NCBI RefSeq assembly: GCF_004342025.1
Contig: NZ_SLWN01000003.1
Span: forward strand, 496,001 to 560,000
Source: Kribbella steppae
GTDB lineage: Bacteria; Actinomycetota; Actinomycetes; Propionibacteriales; Kribbellaceae
Length of the DNA: 64,000 nucleotides
Direction: 5' to 3'
Shown here one piece after another: positions 34,213 to 43,019 of this stretch; within the stretch, counting starts at the first letter, position 1, and every line of letters begins with the position of its first letter. Both the position numbers and the translations under genes were made by a program. The notes beneath the pieces were generated by a model that ran no database searches, had not been told where the DNA came from, and saw only the letters and a list, made by a program, of their open reading frames with translations.

Positions 34213-34300
34213 GGTCCACCGAGTTAGCTGCGGTGAACCGAGTCAACTGCGGTGGACCGAGTCAGCTGCGGTGGACCGAGCGGTGGATCGAGTCAGCTGC
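34213..34300. repeat. 19-bp direct tandem repeat, about 4.5 units
   Basis: Units of the form GGTGGACCGAGTCAGCTGC at 34213-34231, 34232-34250, 34251-34269, a truncated unit 34270-34280, and 34282-34300. Each contains the CAGCTG-type palindrome or a one-base variant. The last unit supplies the 3' end of the small gene at 34293-34472. Confidence 0.85.
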
Positions 34301-34472
34301 GGTGTGAAGCAGCCAGGCCGACGATGCCGGCCGCGACCAGGAGGAGGGCGCTGCTGACGCCAAGGTCGTCTGTCTGGAGCACACCGTTGTCGGTGAGCAT
34401 CCAGATCGTGGCGGCACCGGAGAGGACGGTGCCGGCGATGATGCCGGGAACGTCCGGTTTCGCCTTCTTCAT
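34293..34472 (-). CDS. Small two-helix membrane protein downstream of the PspC gene
   Basis: 59 residues. The ATG (34470-34472) overlaps the stop of the PspC gene in an ATGA, which is strong support for translation. The peptide begins MKKAKPDVPG, has two hydrophobic segments (IIAGTVLSGAATIWML and SSALLLVAAGIVGLAA) joined by a short acidic turn (QTDDLG), and ends SHRS. The final codons lie in the tandem repeat. A transmembrane accessory of the PspC protein is the simplest reading. Confidence 0.72.
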   Translation of the reverse strand: MKKAKPDVPGIIAGTVLSGAATIWMLTDNGVLQTDDLGVSSALLLVAAGIVGLAASHRS

Positions 34473-35869
34473 CCGCGCTCCACTCTGATACTGCCCAGCT
34501 TGACGTCCAGGTCCAGTGTGACCTTCTGCGGTCCTGGCGTCTGGTCGGCGCCCAGGTCCTTCAGGGGCAGCTCAGCATTATGGCCGCCCTTGTTCTCGTT
34601 CTGCCAGGTCACTTCGCCCATCTCGGCGGACAGTTGCCCTTCGACGTCCACGTTCTGCGGCACCTTGACCACGACCTCACCGACGCCGAGGTGTACCTCG
34701 ACCCTGGCACCGGGTGCGAACGTCGCCTTGGTCAGATCCAGATGCACCGCCCCGCCGTCGAGGTCGTACTTCGTGCTCGTCGCGGTGATCGGCTGAGCGG
34801 CCGTCGCGGTGTAGTTCAGGTCCGTGAAGTTGCGCGGCACGGTCGGGAACACCGTGCTCGCCACGGCACCGGCGGCGAGCAGGATGCCGAGCGGCAGCAG
34901 CGCCATCGTCCGGCCGACGAAGCCGCCGAGCAGCATGCCGGCGCCGAGTGTGGCCAGGCCGATGATCAGCGTGGTCGAGGTGGCCGCGCCGGCCGCCCAG
35001 GCGATCGCGATCGCGAGACCGGTCAGGACGACGACGATCGACTTCACGCCGCGCATGCCCTTGGCCGGCGGTTCCGCGGCCTTCGCGGTCGCGGGCGGTG
35101 GTGCGGTCCGCGGCTCGTCGACGTACAGGCCGAGGGGGTCGTCCTCGGTCCACACAGGCTGGACCGGTTCGACGGTGCGGTCCTGAGGTCGCTGTGGGGC
35201 CGAGGACGACGGACCCGCCGGGGGAGCTGACGGGCCGGTCTGAGGAGGCATAGAGGCCGAGGTGGTCGGCTGATCCATCGGCGCGGCGGCCTGACCCGGC
35301 TGCCACTGACCAGGCGGACCTGCCGGACCCTGCTGACCCGGCTGCCACTGACCCGGTTGACCGGGCTGACCGGCGGGGCCGGTGTCCTGCGGGCCGGACC
35401 AGCCGCGGGTGGCCGCCCAGTCCTGCTGCTGGCCGCGGCGGAGCTTCCTCCGGTGGCGGGCGACGATCCAGATCACCGCGAGCACGATCAGCGGTCCGGG
35501 CACGACCCGGCCGAAGTCGAACGACGACATCATGGCGATCCCGACGAACACACAGACGCCGATCACGATCGGCCAGAGCCACGGGTGGTCCGGGCGGACC
35601 CGGTCGCCGAGCAGACCCTGCGCCGCCGAGCGGTCCTTGCCCTCGTCGGGCATCAGCACCCAGGCGGCGATGTAGAAGATGATCCCGGGACCGCTGATGA
35701 CGAGGACCGCCATCACGACGCGGATCAGCACCGGATCGATGTTCAGTGCCCGGCCGATACCGCCGCAGACACCGGCCACCATCCGGTCCGACCGGCTGCG
35801 CTGCCAGCTCTGCACGTTCTGCAGGCCGTTGCGGTCGAACCCACCGGGTCCGCTCGAGTTCTGGTCCAT
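34469..35869 (-). CDS. PspC-domain membrane protein (LiaF/PspC-like)
   Basis: 466 residues from the ATG at 35867-35869; the frame is open for 51 more codons upstream without family-like sequence. The PspC domain is at about 25-85 (RMVAGVCGGIGRALNIDPVLIRVVM then a helix). A second membrane helix pair follows, then a Gln/Pro/Gly-rich linker (about 145-245), three more hydrophobic segments, and an extracellular or lumenal beta-rich LiaF-like tail (GAVHLDLTKATFAPGARVEV ... VVVKVPQNVDVEG). It probably senses envelope stress together with the divergent kinase. Confidence 0.88.
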   Translation of the reverse strand: MDQNSSGPGGFDRNGLQNVQSWQRSRSDRMVAGVCGGIGRALNIDPVLIRVVMAVLVISGPGIIFYIAAWVLMPDEGKDRSAAQGLLGDRVRPDHPWLWPIVIGVCVFVGIAMMSSFDFGRVVPGPLIVLAVIWIVARHRRKLRRGQQQDWAATRGWSGPQDTGPAGQPGQPGQWQPGQQGPAGPPGQWQPGQAAAPMDQPTTSASMPPQTGPSAPPAGPSSSAPQRPQDRTVEPVQPVWTEDDPLGLYVDEPRTAPPPATAKAAEPPAKGMRGVKSIVVVLTGLAIAIAWAAGAATSTTLIIGLATLGAGMLLGGFVGRTMALLPLGILLAAGAVASTVFPTVPRNFTDLNYTATAAQPITATSTKYDLDGGAVHLDLTKATFAPGARVEVHLGVGEVVVKVPQNVDVEGQLSAEMGEVTWQNENKGGHNAELPLKDLGADQTPGPQKVTLDLDVKLGSIRVERG

Positions 35870-36064
35870 GTCATCGATACTGGCCCCGTACCCGGCCGAA
35901 CAACATCGGGGATCCCCCTCTCGCGACCCCGGGCTGCCCTCCCGGGGAGCCGGCCGCTCGGGGTTCTCCCCGGTACGACCCTGACCTCGCCGGTCGGCCG
36001 CTGAGGAGACGGCTAGGGACAAGCCTGCTGGTGTCGGCCCGGTCCACGTGTGACGATCATATGG

Positions 36065-37573
36065 ATGAATCAGCCAGCCTCAGCCGCGCCCACGGGCGGG
36101 TCCGCGACGCCAGGGACCCCACCCGGGCCGCCGCATGGCCGAGGTAACCAAGGCAAAGGCCCGTGGCAGTACCAAGGCTGGGGACCGCAGGGACCTAAGC
36201 AGTACCAGGGCCCCTATGCCGCGTACGGCGCTCAGCAGCCTCCGCACGGCGCTCAGACCGGCCAGCCTCCGTTCGGCGCCCAGACCGGGCAGGGCCAGGA
36301 GCAGCCACCGGTACGCCGGGCATACCGCCGTACCGAGGGACGAGTGGTCGCAGGGGTCGCGGGGGGTGTGGCGGACCACCTCGGAGTGTCCGACACCGTC
36401 GTGCGGCTCGTCTTGATCGCGACCACGGTGTTCGGCGGATTCGGCGTACTGATCTATGCGGCGCTCTGGTTCCTGATGCCGCTGGGCACTCCGGCAGTGC
36501 CGGCCGCGCCCGGCCTGGCCGCGCACACCCGAGGTGGTCTGCGCACCGACCAGCCGCCGCCGCAGCCGGTGACCGAGGCCAAGGAGCGGAAGAAGGAGAA
36601 GAGTCGCGGCCAGGTGATGGCCCTCGTGGTCGTCGGCATCGGTCTGCTGCTCCTGCTGCAGGTCGCCGGGCTCGGGATCGCCGGGAAGATGTTCTGGCCG
36701 CTGGTGTTCGCCGGCACCGGTCTGGCGCTGATCTGGCGGCAGGCGGACGAGAGCCAGAAAGCACAGTGGGCCCGCGACGTTCGCGTCCCGATCCTCGGCA
36801 TCGTGCTCGGCAAGGGCGGCTGGAAGTCGCTGATCCGGATCGCCGTCGGCCTGATCCTGATCGGGACCGCGATCACGGTGTTCCTGGTCCAGAACGGCCG
36901 GCTCTCGATGGTCGGCGACGTACTCGTCGCCCTGCTGCTCGCCGTGATCGGTATTGGCGTGATCGCCGGACCGTGGGTGCACCGCCTGACCCGCGACCTG
37001 AACGCGGAGCGGGCCGAGCGCGTCCGGTCGCAGGAGCGCGCCGACATGGCCGCGCACCTGCACGACTCGGTGCTGCAGACGCTGGCCCTGATCCAGAAGC
37101 AGGCCAACGACCCGAAGGCCGTCGCCCGGCTGGCGCGCTCGCAGGAGCGGGAACTGCGGACCTGGCTGTACGACGAGGACGACAAGACCGACCAGACGCT
37201 GTCCGGTGCCGCCAAGCGGGCCGCGGCCGAGGTCGAGGACTCACACGGCGTACCGGTCGAGGTGGTGACGGTGGGGGACTGCGAGCTGTCGGAACCGCTG
37301 TCCTCGATGGTCCGGGCCGCGCGCGAGTCGATGGTGAACGCGGCCAAGCACTCCGGTGCGGACAAGATCGACGTGTTCGTCGAGGTGGACGGGGACCGGG
37401 CGGAGATCTTCGTCCGGGACCGGGGCAAGGGATTCGATGTCGACGGCGTGCCGGACGATCGGCTCGGGCTGCGGCACAGTGTGATGGGCAGAATGGAACG
37501 GCACGGCGGCCGCGCAACGGTGCGGTCCGATCCGGAGACGGGAACCGAAGTGCGACTGGAGATGGACAGATGA
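36065..37573 (+). CDS. PspC-domain sensor histidine kinase (LiaS-like)
   Basis: 502 residues from the ATG at 36065; a GTG at 36050 in the same frame is an alternative. A Gln/Gly/Pro-rich cytoplasmic leader (about 1-80) precedes a PspC domain (GRVVAGVAGGVADHLGVSD), four to five transmembrane helices, then a HisKA_3 motif AAHLHDSVLQTLALI and a HATPase domain (ARESMVNAAKHSG; VRDRGKGFD; LGLRHSVMGRMERHGG). It autophosphorylates and passes phosphate to the regulator whose gene overlaps by 4 nt. It is divergent from another PspC-domain gene, a pairing common in actinobacterial envelope-stress modules. Confidence 0.93.
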   Translation: MNQPASAAPTGGSATPGTPPGPPHGRGNQGKGPWQYQGWGPQGPKQYQGPYAAYGAQQPPHGAQTGQPPFGAQTGQGQEQPPVRRAYRRTEGRVVAGVAGGVADHLGVSDTVVRLVLIATTVFGGFGVLIYAALWFLMPLGTPAVPAAPGLAAHTRGGLRTDQPPPQPVTEAKERKKEKSRGQVMALVVVGIGLLLLLQVAGLGIAGKMFWPLVFAGTGLALIWRQADESQKAQWARDVRVPILGIVLGKGGWKSLIRIAVGLILIGTAITVFLVQNGRLSMVGDVLVALLLAVIGIGVIAGPWVHRLTRDLNAERAERVRSQERADMAAHLHDSVLQTLALIQKQANDPKAVARLARSQERELRTWLYDEDDKTDQTLSGAAKRAAAEVEDSHGVPVEVVTVGDCELSEPLSSMVRAARESMVNAAKHSGADKIDVFVEVDGDRAEIFVRDRGKGFDVDGVPDDRLGLRHSVMGRMERHGGRATVRSDPETGTEVRLEMDR

Positions 37574-38211
37574 GCCAGAGGCGCGTTGTCGTCATCGACG
37601 ACCACGACATGTTCCGGGCCGGAGTGCGCAGCGAGATCGGCACCGCGGTCGAGATCGTCGGGGAGGGCTCCGACGTCGACTCCGCGGTGAAGGCGATCGT
37701 CGGAACCGAACCGGATGTCGTACTGCTCGACGTCCACCTGCCCGGTGGCGGTGGTACCGAGGTGATGAAGCAGGTGCACCAGCGGCACCCGGAGGTCAAG
37801 TTCCTGGCGCTGTCGGTGTCGGACGCGGCCGAGGACGTGATCGGCGTGATCCGGGCCGGTGCGCGCGGCTACGTCACCAAGAACATCAGCGGGGCCGAGC
37901 TGGTCGACGCAATCGGCCGGGTCGCGGACGGGGACGCGGTGTTCTCGCCGCGGCTGGCCGGGTTCGTCCTGGACGCGTTCTCCGGTGCGATCGACATCGC
38001 CTCGGTGGACGAGGACCTGGACCGGCTGTCGCAGCGGGAGCGTGAGGTACTGCGCTTGATCGCCCGCGGCTACGCCTATAAGGAAGTCGCCCGCGAGCTC
38101 TTCATCTCGGTGAAGACGGTGGAGACCCACGTCTCCTCAGTGCTCCGCAAACTCCAACTCTCCAACCGCCACGAACTGACCCGCTGGGCCACCGACCGCC
38201 GCCTCGTCTGA
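37570..38211 (+). CDS. NarL/LiaR-like response regulator
   Basis: 213 residues; ATGA overlap with the kinase gene. The receiver has DDHD (acidic pocket), the phospho-acceptor Asp in VVLLDVHLPGGGG and the Lys in VTKNISG. The LuxR HTH is at about 148-205 (LSQREREVLRLIARGYAYKEVAREL ... KTVETHVSSVLRKL). It should control the PspC genes and other envelope-stress genes; the target sequence was not identified in the divergent region. Confidence 0.95.
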   Translation: MSQRRVVVIDDHDMFRAGVRSEIGTAVEIVGEGSDVDSAVKAIVGTEPDVVLLDVHLPGGGGTEVMKQVHQRHPEVKFLALSVSDAAEDVIGVIRAGARGYVTKNISGAELVDAIGRVADGDAVFSPRLAGFVLDAFSGAIDIASVDEDLDRLSQREREVLRLIARGYAYKEVARELFISVKTVETHVSSVLRKLQLSNRHELTRWATDRRLV

Positions 38212-38257
38212 GCCTGCGCCGCTCGCCGTACCGGACAGTCCACTGAGCCCGGTGGTC

Positions 38258-38272
38258 TTCCGGTGGTTGGAA
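38258..38272. promoter_or_regulatory. IclR-type operator upstream of the AAHS transporter
   Basis: TTCCGGTGGTTGGAA, 85 nt before the transporter ATG. It matches the two sites in front of the iclR gene at 12-13 of 15 positions, so the transporter is probably controlled by the IclR protein encoded downstream. Confidence 0.5.
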
Positions 38273-38356
38273 GGCGGGGTGGTCGGGTCGAGGGCTGTGC
38301 TGGACCTTCGGGGGATGGGTGGGATCTGCCCCGTCCATCCCCGAGCGGAGGTCCGC

Positions 38357-39616
38357 ATGCAGGAGTTCGCTGTGCCGGAGGCGCGCCGATGGGTGCGCCC
38401 GCTGTGCTGGAGTGCCGTCCTGCTGGACGGTTTCGACCTGGTCGTGCTCGGCACGATCACCCCAGTCCTGCTGAGTGGGAAGGTCTTCGGCTACACCCCG
38501 GAGACCGCTGCGGCGGTGGCGACTGTCGGTCTGGTCGGGATGATGCTGGGCGCCCTGCTGATCGGGACCGTGACGGATCTGATCGGCCGGCGGCGCGCGT
38601 TACTCGTCGTGGTCGCGTCGTTCTCGATGTTCACTCTGCTGTGTGCGTTCGCCCCTTCGGCCGGAGCGCTGGGGTTGTTGAGGTTCCTGGCCGGTCTCGG
38701 CCTCGGCGGATGTTTGCCCACGGCAATCACGTTGGTGACCGAGTACTCGACCCGCGGCCGTAACGGCGCGCCGACCACGCTCATCATGACCGGCTATCAC
38801 GTCGGCGCCGTACTCACCGCTCTGCTCGGGATCCTGGTGATCCCGACGCTCGGGTGGCGAGCGATGTTCGTGATCGGCGCCGCGCCCGCTCTGGTGCTGC
38901 TCCCGCTGATGTTCCGCTATCTACCGGAATCCCCTGTTTTCAAGGCGGATCGGCCCGGGCTGGAGCCGGTCAAGTCGTTGCTGCGGTCCGGATACCGCCG
39001 GCCGACGATCGCCTTCTGGATCACGTCGTTCATGGGACTCCTGCTCGTCTACGGCCTCAATACCTGGCTGCCACAGATCATGCGTGAGGCCGGCTACCCG
39101 CTGGGTGCCGCGCTGAGTCTCCTGCTCGTCCTGAACGCCGGCGCCATCGTCGGCCTGCTCGTCGCCGGCCGGATCGCCGACAAGCTCCCGATGCGTCCGG
39201 TGACCCGCGCGTGGTTCGCCGGTGCCACGATCACGCTCGCGCTGCTCAGCGTCCGTCTTCCCGGTCCGCTCCTGTACGTCGTCGTACTGCTCGCGGGCTG
39301 TTTCGTCTTCGCGGCCCAGGTCCTCGTCTACGCGTACGTCGGCCGCATCTACGCCGCCGAGAACCGTGCGACCGGCCTCGGTTGGACGGCCGGTGTCGGC
39401 AGGCTTGGTGCGATCGCGGGGCCGGCCGTCGGCGGTGCGTTGCTGTCCGCCGGGCTGGCGTTCCCGTGGGGCTTCTACGTCTTCGCCCTGGTCGGTCTGT
39501 TCGGTGCGATCGCGGTCAGCCTGGTCGAGGGCACGTCAGTCCGGTTGCCAGGCGATCGACGTACGGCGGACCGACTTGGGGAGACCGGTAGCGCTCGGCG
39601 CGCCGAGCGCGCGTGA
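38357..39616 (+). CDS. MFS transporter, aromatic acid:H+ symporter (AAHS) family
   Basis: 419 residues from the ATG at 38357, chosen for its GGAGG ribosome site; the frame is open for 35 more codons without transporter features. It has 12 transmembrane helices. LLDGFDLVVLGTITPVL in TM1 carries the Asp motif typical of aromatic-acid symporters (PcaK, BenK), and IGTVTDLIGRRRALLVV is MFS motif A. It likely imports a benzoate- or protocatechuate-like acid. The neighbouring IclR regulator fits this role, but no aromatic degradation enzymes are nearby. Confidence 0.88.
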   Translation: MQEFAVPEARRWVRPLCWSAVLLDGFDLVVLGTITPVLLSGKVFGYTPETAAAVATVGLVGMMLGALLIGTVTDLIGRRRALLVVVASFSMFTLLCAFAPSAGALGLLRFLAGLGLGGCLPTAITLVTEYSTRGRNGAPTTLIMTGYHVGAVLTALLGILVIPTLGWRAMFVIGAAPALVLLPLMFRYLPESPVFKADRPGLEPVKSLLRSGYRRPTIAFWITSFMGLLLVYGLNTWLPQIMREAGYPLGAALSLLLVLNAGAIVGLLVAGRIADKLPMRPVTRAWFAGATITLALLSVRLPGPLLYVVVLLAGCFVFAAQVLVYAYVGRIYAAENRATGLGWTAGVGRLGAIAGPAVGGALLSAGLAFPWGFYVFALVGLFGAIAVSLVEGTSVRLPGDRRTADRLGETGSARRAERA

Positions 39617-40330
39617 GATCCCGCGGGCGGACGCCTTGATCAGCGGGACCAGAGTCATCGGATCGTGTTGCCCGTACGGGACGACTGTCGACACGGCGGC
39701 CACGACGCGGTCATCGGCGTCGTACACGGGAGCCGCCACCGACAGGCTGATCTCCTCGATCGCGCGACTGCTGATCACGTACCCGTCCCGCCGGACGTCG
39801 GCGAGCCGGCGCCGCAACTGCTCGCCGTCCGCGACGGTGTGGCTGGTGTAGCGCCGCAGCGGACGGGTGATGACCCGCTCCTGCAGTTCCCGGTCGGCGT
39901 GGGCCAGCAAGGCCAGGCCCACGCCGGTCGCGTGCAACGGCAACCGGCCGCCGACCCGGGTGAACACATGCACGGCGCCGCGACCCGAGATCCGTTCCAG
40001 GAACACAGCGTCGCATCCGTCCAGTACGGCGAGCTGCGCGTGCTGCCGGGTCGCCTCGTACACGTCCTCGAGGAACGGCATCGCGATCTCACGCAACCCG
40101 AGCCCGCGGGGTGCGAGGGCCGCGATCTCCCACAACCACAGGCCGATCCGGTACCGGCCGTCGTCGTCGCGCTCGAGTGCACCGCCCTGCAGAAGCTCAC
40201 GGACGAGCCGGTGCGTGGTGGTCAGCGGCAGGTCGGACCGGCGGCTGATCTCGGACAGGGTCTGCAGCGGCGTGCGATGACTGAAGGTGCGCAACACCGC
40301 CAGCAGCCTCGAACTCACACTCGCCGTCAT
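39536..40330 (-). CDS. IclR family transcriptional regulator
   Basis: 264 residues from the ATG at 40328-40330. A GTG at 40372 would place operator 1 inside the coding region and is less likely. A winged helix at about 1-70 (LQTLSEISRRSDLPLTTTHRLVREL) and an IclR effector-binding domain (about 75-245; GLALLAHADRELQERVI, DGYVISSRAIEEISLSVAAPV). It probably binds the 15-bp sites at 40350-40388 and 38258-38272, with an aromatic acid as inducer (inference). The gene overlaps the transporter gene by 81 bp tail to tail. Confidence 0.93.
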   Translation of the reverse strand: MTASVSSRLLAVLRTFSHRTPLQTLSEISRRSDLPLTTTHRLVRELLQGGALERDDDGRYRIGLWLWEIAALAPRGLGLREIAMPFLEDVYEATRQHAQLAVLDGCDAVFLERISGRGAVHVFTRVGGRLPLHATGVGLALLAHADRELQERVITRPLRRYTSHTVADGEQLRRRLADVRRDGYVISSRAIEEISLSVAAPVYDADDRVVAAVSTVVPYGQHDPMTLVPLIKASARGISRALGAPSATGLPKSVRRTSIAWQPD

Positions 40331-40349
40331 CTCGGGAGTATGGCTCGCC

Positions 40350-40388
40350 TTCCGCTGAGCGGAAACCGCCACCTTCCGGTGAGTGGAA
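40350..40388. promoter_or_regulatory. Two tandem IclR-type operators upstream of iclR
   Basis: TTCCGCTGAGCGGAA (40350-40364, perfect) and TTCCGGTGAGTGGAA (40374-40388), the same 15-bp motif with centres exactly 24 bp apart, immediately upstream of the regulator gene. Autoregulation is the simplest reading. Confidence 0.65.
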
Positions 40389-40412
40389 GGGTGGCCGCGC
40401 CTGGTACGACGG

Positions 40413-40658
40413 TCAGCGGCTGGCCGAGGTGTAGGGCAGGAGCGCCATCTCGCGAGCGTTCTTGATCGCGCGGGCGACCTGCTTCTGCTGCTGGACGCTC
40501 AGCCCGGTGACCCGGCGGGAGCGGATCTTGCCCCGGTCGGAGATGAACTTCCGCAGCAGCGCGGTGTCCTTGTAGTCGATGTAGGTGATGCCGTCGCGGT
40601 CGAGCGGGTTCTGCTTCGGCTTGCGCTTGCCGGTCGGCGGCGCCGGGCGTCGGGGCAT
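40413..40658 (-). CDS. rpsR: 30S ribosomal protein S18, cysteine-free paralogue
   Basis: 81 residues. Recognisable S18: [25 protein letters not shown] is present in pieces over about 28-52, followed by [20 protein letters not shown]. The protein has no cysteine, in contrast to zinc-binding S18 forms, and the gene is alone rather than in the usual rpsF-ssb-rpsR-rplI cluster. Such C-minus paralogues replace the zinc-binding version during zinc starvation. The Zur-box-like palindrome upstream supports that. It binds 16S rRNA in the small subunit with S6. Confidence 0.95.
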   Translation of the reverse strand: MPRRPAPPTGKRKPKQNPLDRDGITYIDYKDTALLRKFISDRGKIRSRRVTGLSVQQQKQVARAIKNAREMALLPYTSASR

Positions 40659-40677
40659 ATCGGGCGTCCTTAGTTGT

Positions 40678-40692
40678 TGAATGCCATTTTCA
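40678..40692. promoter_or_regulatory. Putative Zur box upstream of rpsR2
   Basis: On the minus strand TGAAAATGGCATTCA, close to the actinobacterial Zur consensus TGAAAATGATTTTCA as I know it. It is 20 nt upstream of the S18 start codon, over the expected transcription start. Zinc-bound Zur would repress the gene. Confidence 0.75.
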
Positions 40693-40857
40693 ATAACGAT
40701 AGCTGCTGCCCCTCTGGCATACCACCACCGGGGGCCCGGGTGAAGCGCCGTACCGACGGCACGGCAAGAAGTGGGGTGGCGAGTTGTGGACGGGGCGTGT
40801 TGTCGCCACCCCGGCGGAGGCGGTACGGGCTTGGCGGCTGTTATACCGTCGACTCTT

Positions 40858-42180
40858 ATGGAGCGGAATCTCACTGCCGAACAACTCGCGCTCTTCGAGA
40901 AGGAGTTCGTGTCGAACCCGCAGTATCGGGTGATGCAGAACGCCGTCACGCAGACGCCGGTCAACGCCATCGCCCTCGACCGTCAGGTCGTCACCTCGAT
41001 CGACCATTCGGTGTCGCATCTGCTGGACGACTGGAAGGTGACGAACCAGAAGAAGAGCGGCCGCTGCTGGCTGTTCGCCGGGCTGAACCTGCTTCGCGCC
41101 GGTGCGGCCGACAAGCTCGGCGTGAAGGACTTCGAGTTCTCCCAGAACTACACGTTGTTCTGGGACAAGTTCGAGCGGTCCAACTTCTTCCTCGAGGCGA
41201 TCATCGAGACCGCCGGCCGGGATGTCGACGACCGGACCGTGGCACACCTGCTGTCCGACCCGATCGGTGACGGCGGCCAGTGGAACATGTTCGTCGCGCT
41301 GGTCCGCAAGCACGGTCTGGTGCCGAAGTCGGCGATGCCGGAGACCGAGAGCTCGTCGGCGACCGCGCAGATGAACGACACCCTGCGCAAGCTGCTCCGC
41401 CAAGGTGCCCGCGACCTGCGGGCGCTGGACGGTGTCGAGGCGCAGCGTGACCGCAAGCAGGAGATCCTGACCACCGTGCACCGGGTGCTGAGCATCCACC
41501 TCGGTACGCCGCCGCAGAAGTTCCTCTGGCAGTGGAAGGACAGCGACAAGGGGTTCCACCGGGACGGGTGGACGACGCCGGCCGAGTTCGCGGCGGCGTA
41601 CGTGCAGCTGCCGGTGGAGGAGTACGTCTGCCTGGTGCACGACCCGCGGGAGACCAGCCCGGTCGGCAAGACGTTCACCGTCGACTACCTCGGCAACGTC
41701 ATCGACGCGCCGCCGGTGGTGTACCTGAATGTCGAGGTCGAGCTGATGAAGCAGCTCACCCAGGATGCGATCGTCGGCGGTGAGCCGGTCTGGTTCGGCT
41801 GCGACGTCGGCAAGCAGATGAACGCCGACCTCGGCTACTGGGACGCCAAGCTGTACGACTACGGCTCTGTCTACGACACCGAGTTCAGCCTGGACAAGGC
41901 CGACCGGCTGGTGCACCACGAGACGCTGATGACGCACGCGATGCTGTTCACCGGTGTCGACGTGGTGGACGGCAAGCCGCGGCGCTGGCGGGTCGAGAAC
42001 AGCTGGGGCGACGAGAAGGCGGACGGCGGCTTCTGGACCATGAACGACTCATGGTTCGGCGAGCACGTCTTCGAGATCGCCGTCCGGCGCTCCGCCCTGC
42101 CGGCCGAGCTGCAGGAGCGCCTCGACGACGCGCCGATCGTGCTGCCCGCCTGGGACCCGATGGGCGCACTCGCCGACTGA
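40858..42180 (+). CDS. pepC: C1-family aminopeptidase (PepC / bleomycin hydrolase)
   Basis: 440 residues from the ATG at 40858; the longer open frame lacks support. Papain-fold catalytic residues: Gln and Cys in [15 protein letters not shown], His in [10 protein letters not shown], Asn in VENSWGDEK. It cleaves amino-terminal residues from peptides in the cytosol and belongs to the hexameric bleomycin-hydrolase family. The extreme carboxy end ([10 protein letters not shown]) matches the self-compartmentalising arm of the family. A TATACC -10 lies 10 nt before the ATG, so the mRNA has at most a few leader bases. Confidence 0.94.
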   Translation: MERNLTAEQLALFEKEFVSNPQYRVMQNAVTQTPVNAIALDRQVVTSIDHSVSHLLDDWKVTNQKKSGRCWLFAGLNLLRAGAADKLGVKDFEFSQNYTLFWDKFERSNFFLEAIIETAGRDVDDRTVAHLLSDPIGDGGQWNMFVALVRKHGLVPKSAMPETESSSATAQMNDTLRKLLRQGARDLRALDGVEAQRDRKQEILTTVHRVLSIHLGTPPQKFLWQWKDSDKGFHRDGWTTPAEFAAAYVQLPVEEYVCLVHDPRETSPVGKTFTVDYLGNVIDAPPVVYLNVEVELMKQLTQDAIVGGEPVWFGCDVGKQMNADLGYWDAKLYDYGSVYDTEFSLDKADRLVHHETLMTHAMLFTGVDVVDGKPRRWRVENSWGDEKADGGFWTMNDSWFGEHVFEIAVRRSALPAELQERLDDAPIVLPAWDPMGALAD

Positions 42181-42183
42181 CGC

Positions 42184-42915
42184 CTAGCGGATCAGGCCCA
42201 TCGCTTCGGTGGGTCGCTCGAGGGTCGGCAGGTGGCCGGCCCACGGGAGGTCGACGCGCTCGACGTTCGGGAGCCGCTCGGCCAGGTACGACGCACAGTT
42301 GCTGAACCATTCGAAGTCATGCGCGCCCGTGATCAATCGCACGGGCGCGCTGATCTTCTCCGGCTCGAGCTCGTACTCCTCGTTGTCGACCTCACCCGCG
42401 GGCACCTGAAGCTCGAACGCCCGCTTCTGCATGGTGTGCAGGAGCTGCTTGGCCTCGTCGTCGGCTTCTGGACCGAGCCAGCTCCGCACCATCAGATCGG
42501 TGGCGCCGTCGATGTCGCCGGCGTCCATCAGCCGCCCCTCCTCGGCCCACACGGCCCGGATGTCCGCGGTCGGCTCCACCCCGTCCGTCGGCGCGCAGAT
42601 CAGGACCAAGCGTTGGAATCGCTCCGGCTGACGGCTGGCGATCTGCTGGACGACGTACCCGCCGTACGACGCGCCGACGGCCTCGACCGAGTCGATCCCC
42701 AACTCGTCGAGCACCGCGAGCACATCGCCGGCGTCGGAGTACTTCGCCGCCGGCTCCAGCGGCGTCTCGCCGTACCCCCGGAGATCCACCGTGATCACCC
42801 GGTGGTCCTGCGCGAGCTCGTCAACCTGCCGCCGCCACATCCGCGCATCCGCCACTCCGGCGTGCACGAGCAGCAACGCCGGCCCTTCCCCAACCACCCA
42901 ATGAGCAATAGTCAT
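42184..42915 (-). CDS. Alpha/beta hydrolase
   Basis: 243 residues from the ATG at 42913-42915. It has an oxyanion-hole motif LLVHAGVADARMW, a nucleophile elbow VGASYGGYV and the catalytic His in LPWAGHLPTLE. It is a small esterase/haloperoxidase-like enzyme; the substrate is unknown. It converges with pepC, leaving a 3-bp gap. Sequence upstream to the next gene is about 100 bp without notable motifs. Confidence 0.88.
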   Translation of the reverse strand: MTIAHWVVGEGPALLLVHAGVADARMWRRQVDELAQDHRVITVDLRGYGETPLEPAAKYSDAGDVLAVLDELGIDSVEAVGASYGGYVVQQIASRQPERFQRLVLICAPTDGVEPTADIRAVWAEEGRLMDAGDIDGATDLMVRSWLGPEADDEAKQLLHTMQKRAFELQVPAGEVDNEEYELEPEKISAPVRLITGAHDFEWFSNCASYLAERLPNVERVDLPWAGHLPTLERPTEAMGLIR

Positions 42916-43019
42916 GCCCGCACCCTCGCCGCTCGCGCTCCAACCCGCAAATCGATTAGTTGCTGACGCGCGCATCTTGGTCCGACCCCCCATGCTGGAG
43001 GTGATGGGGAGGAGGATCG

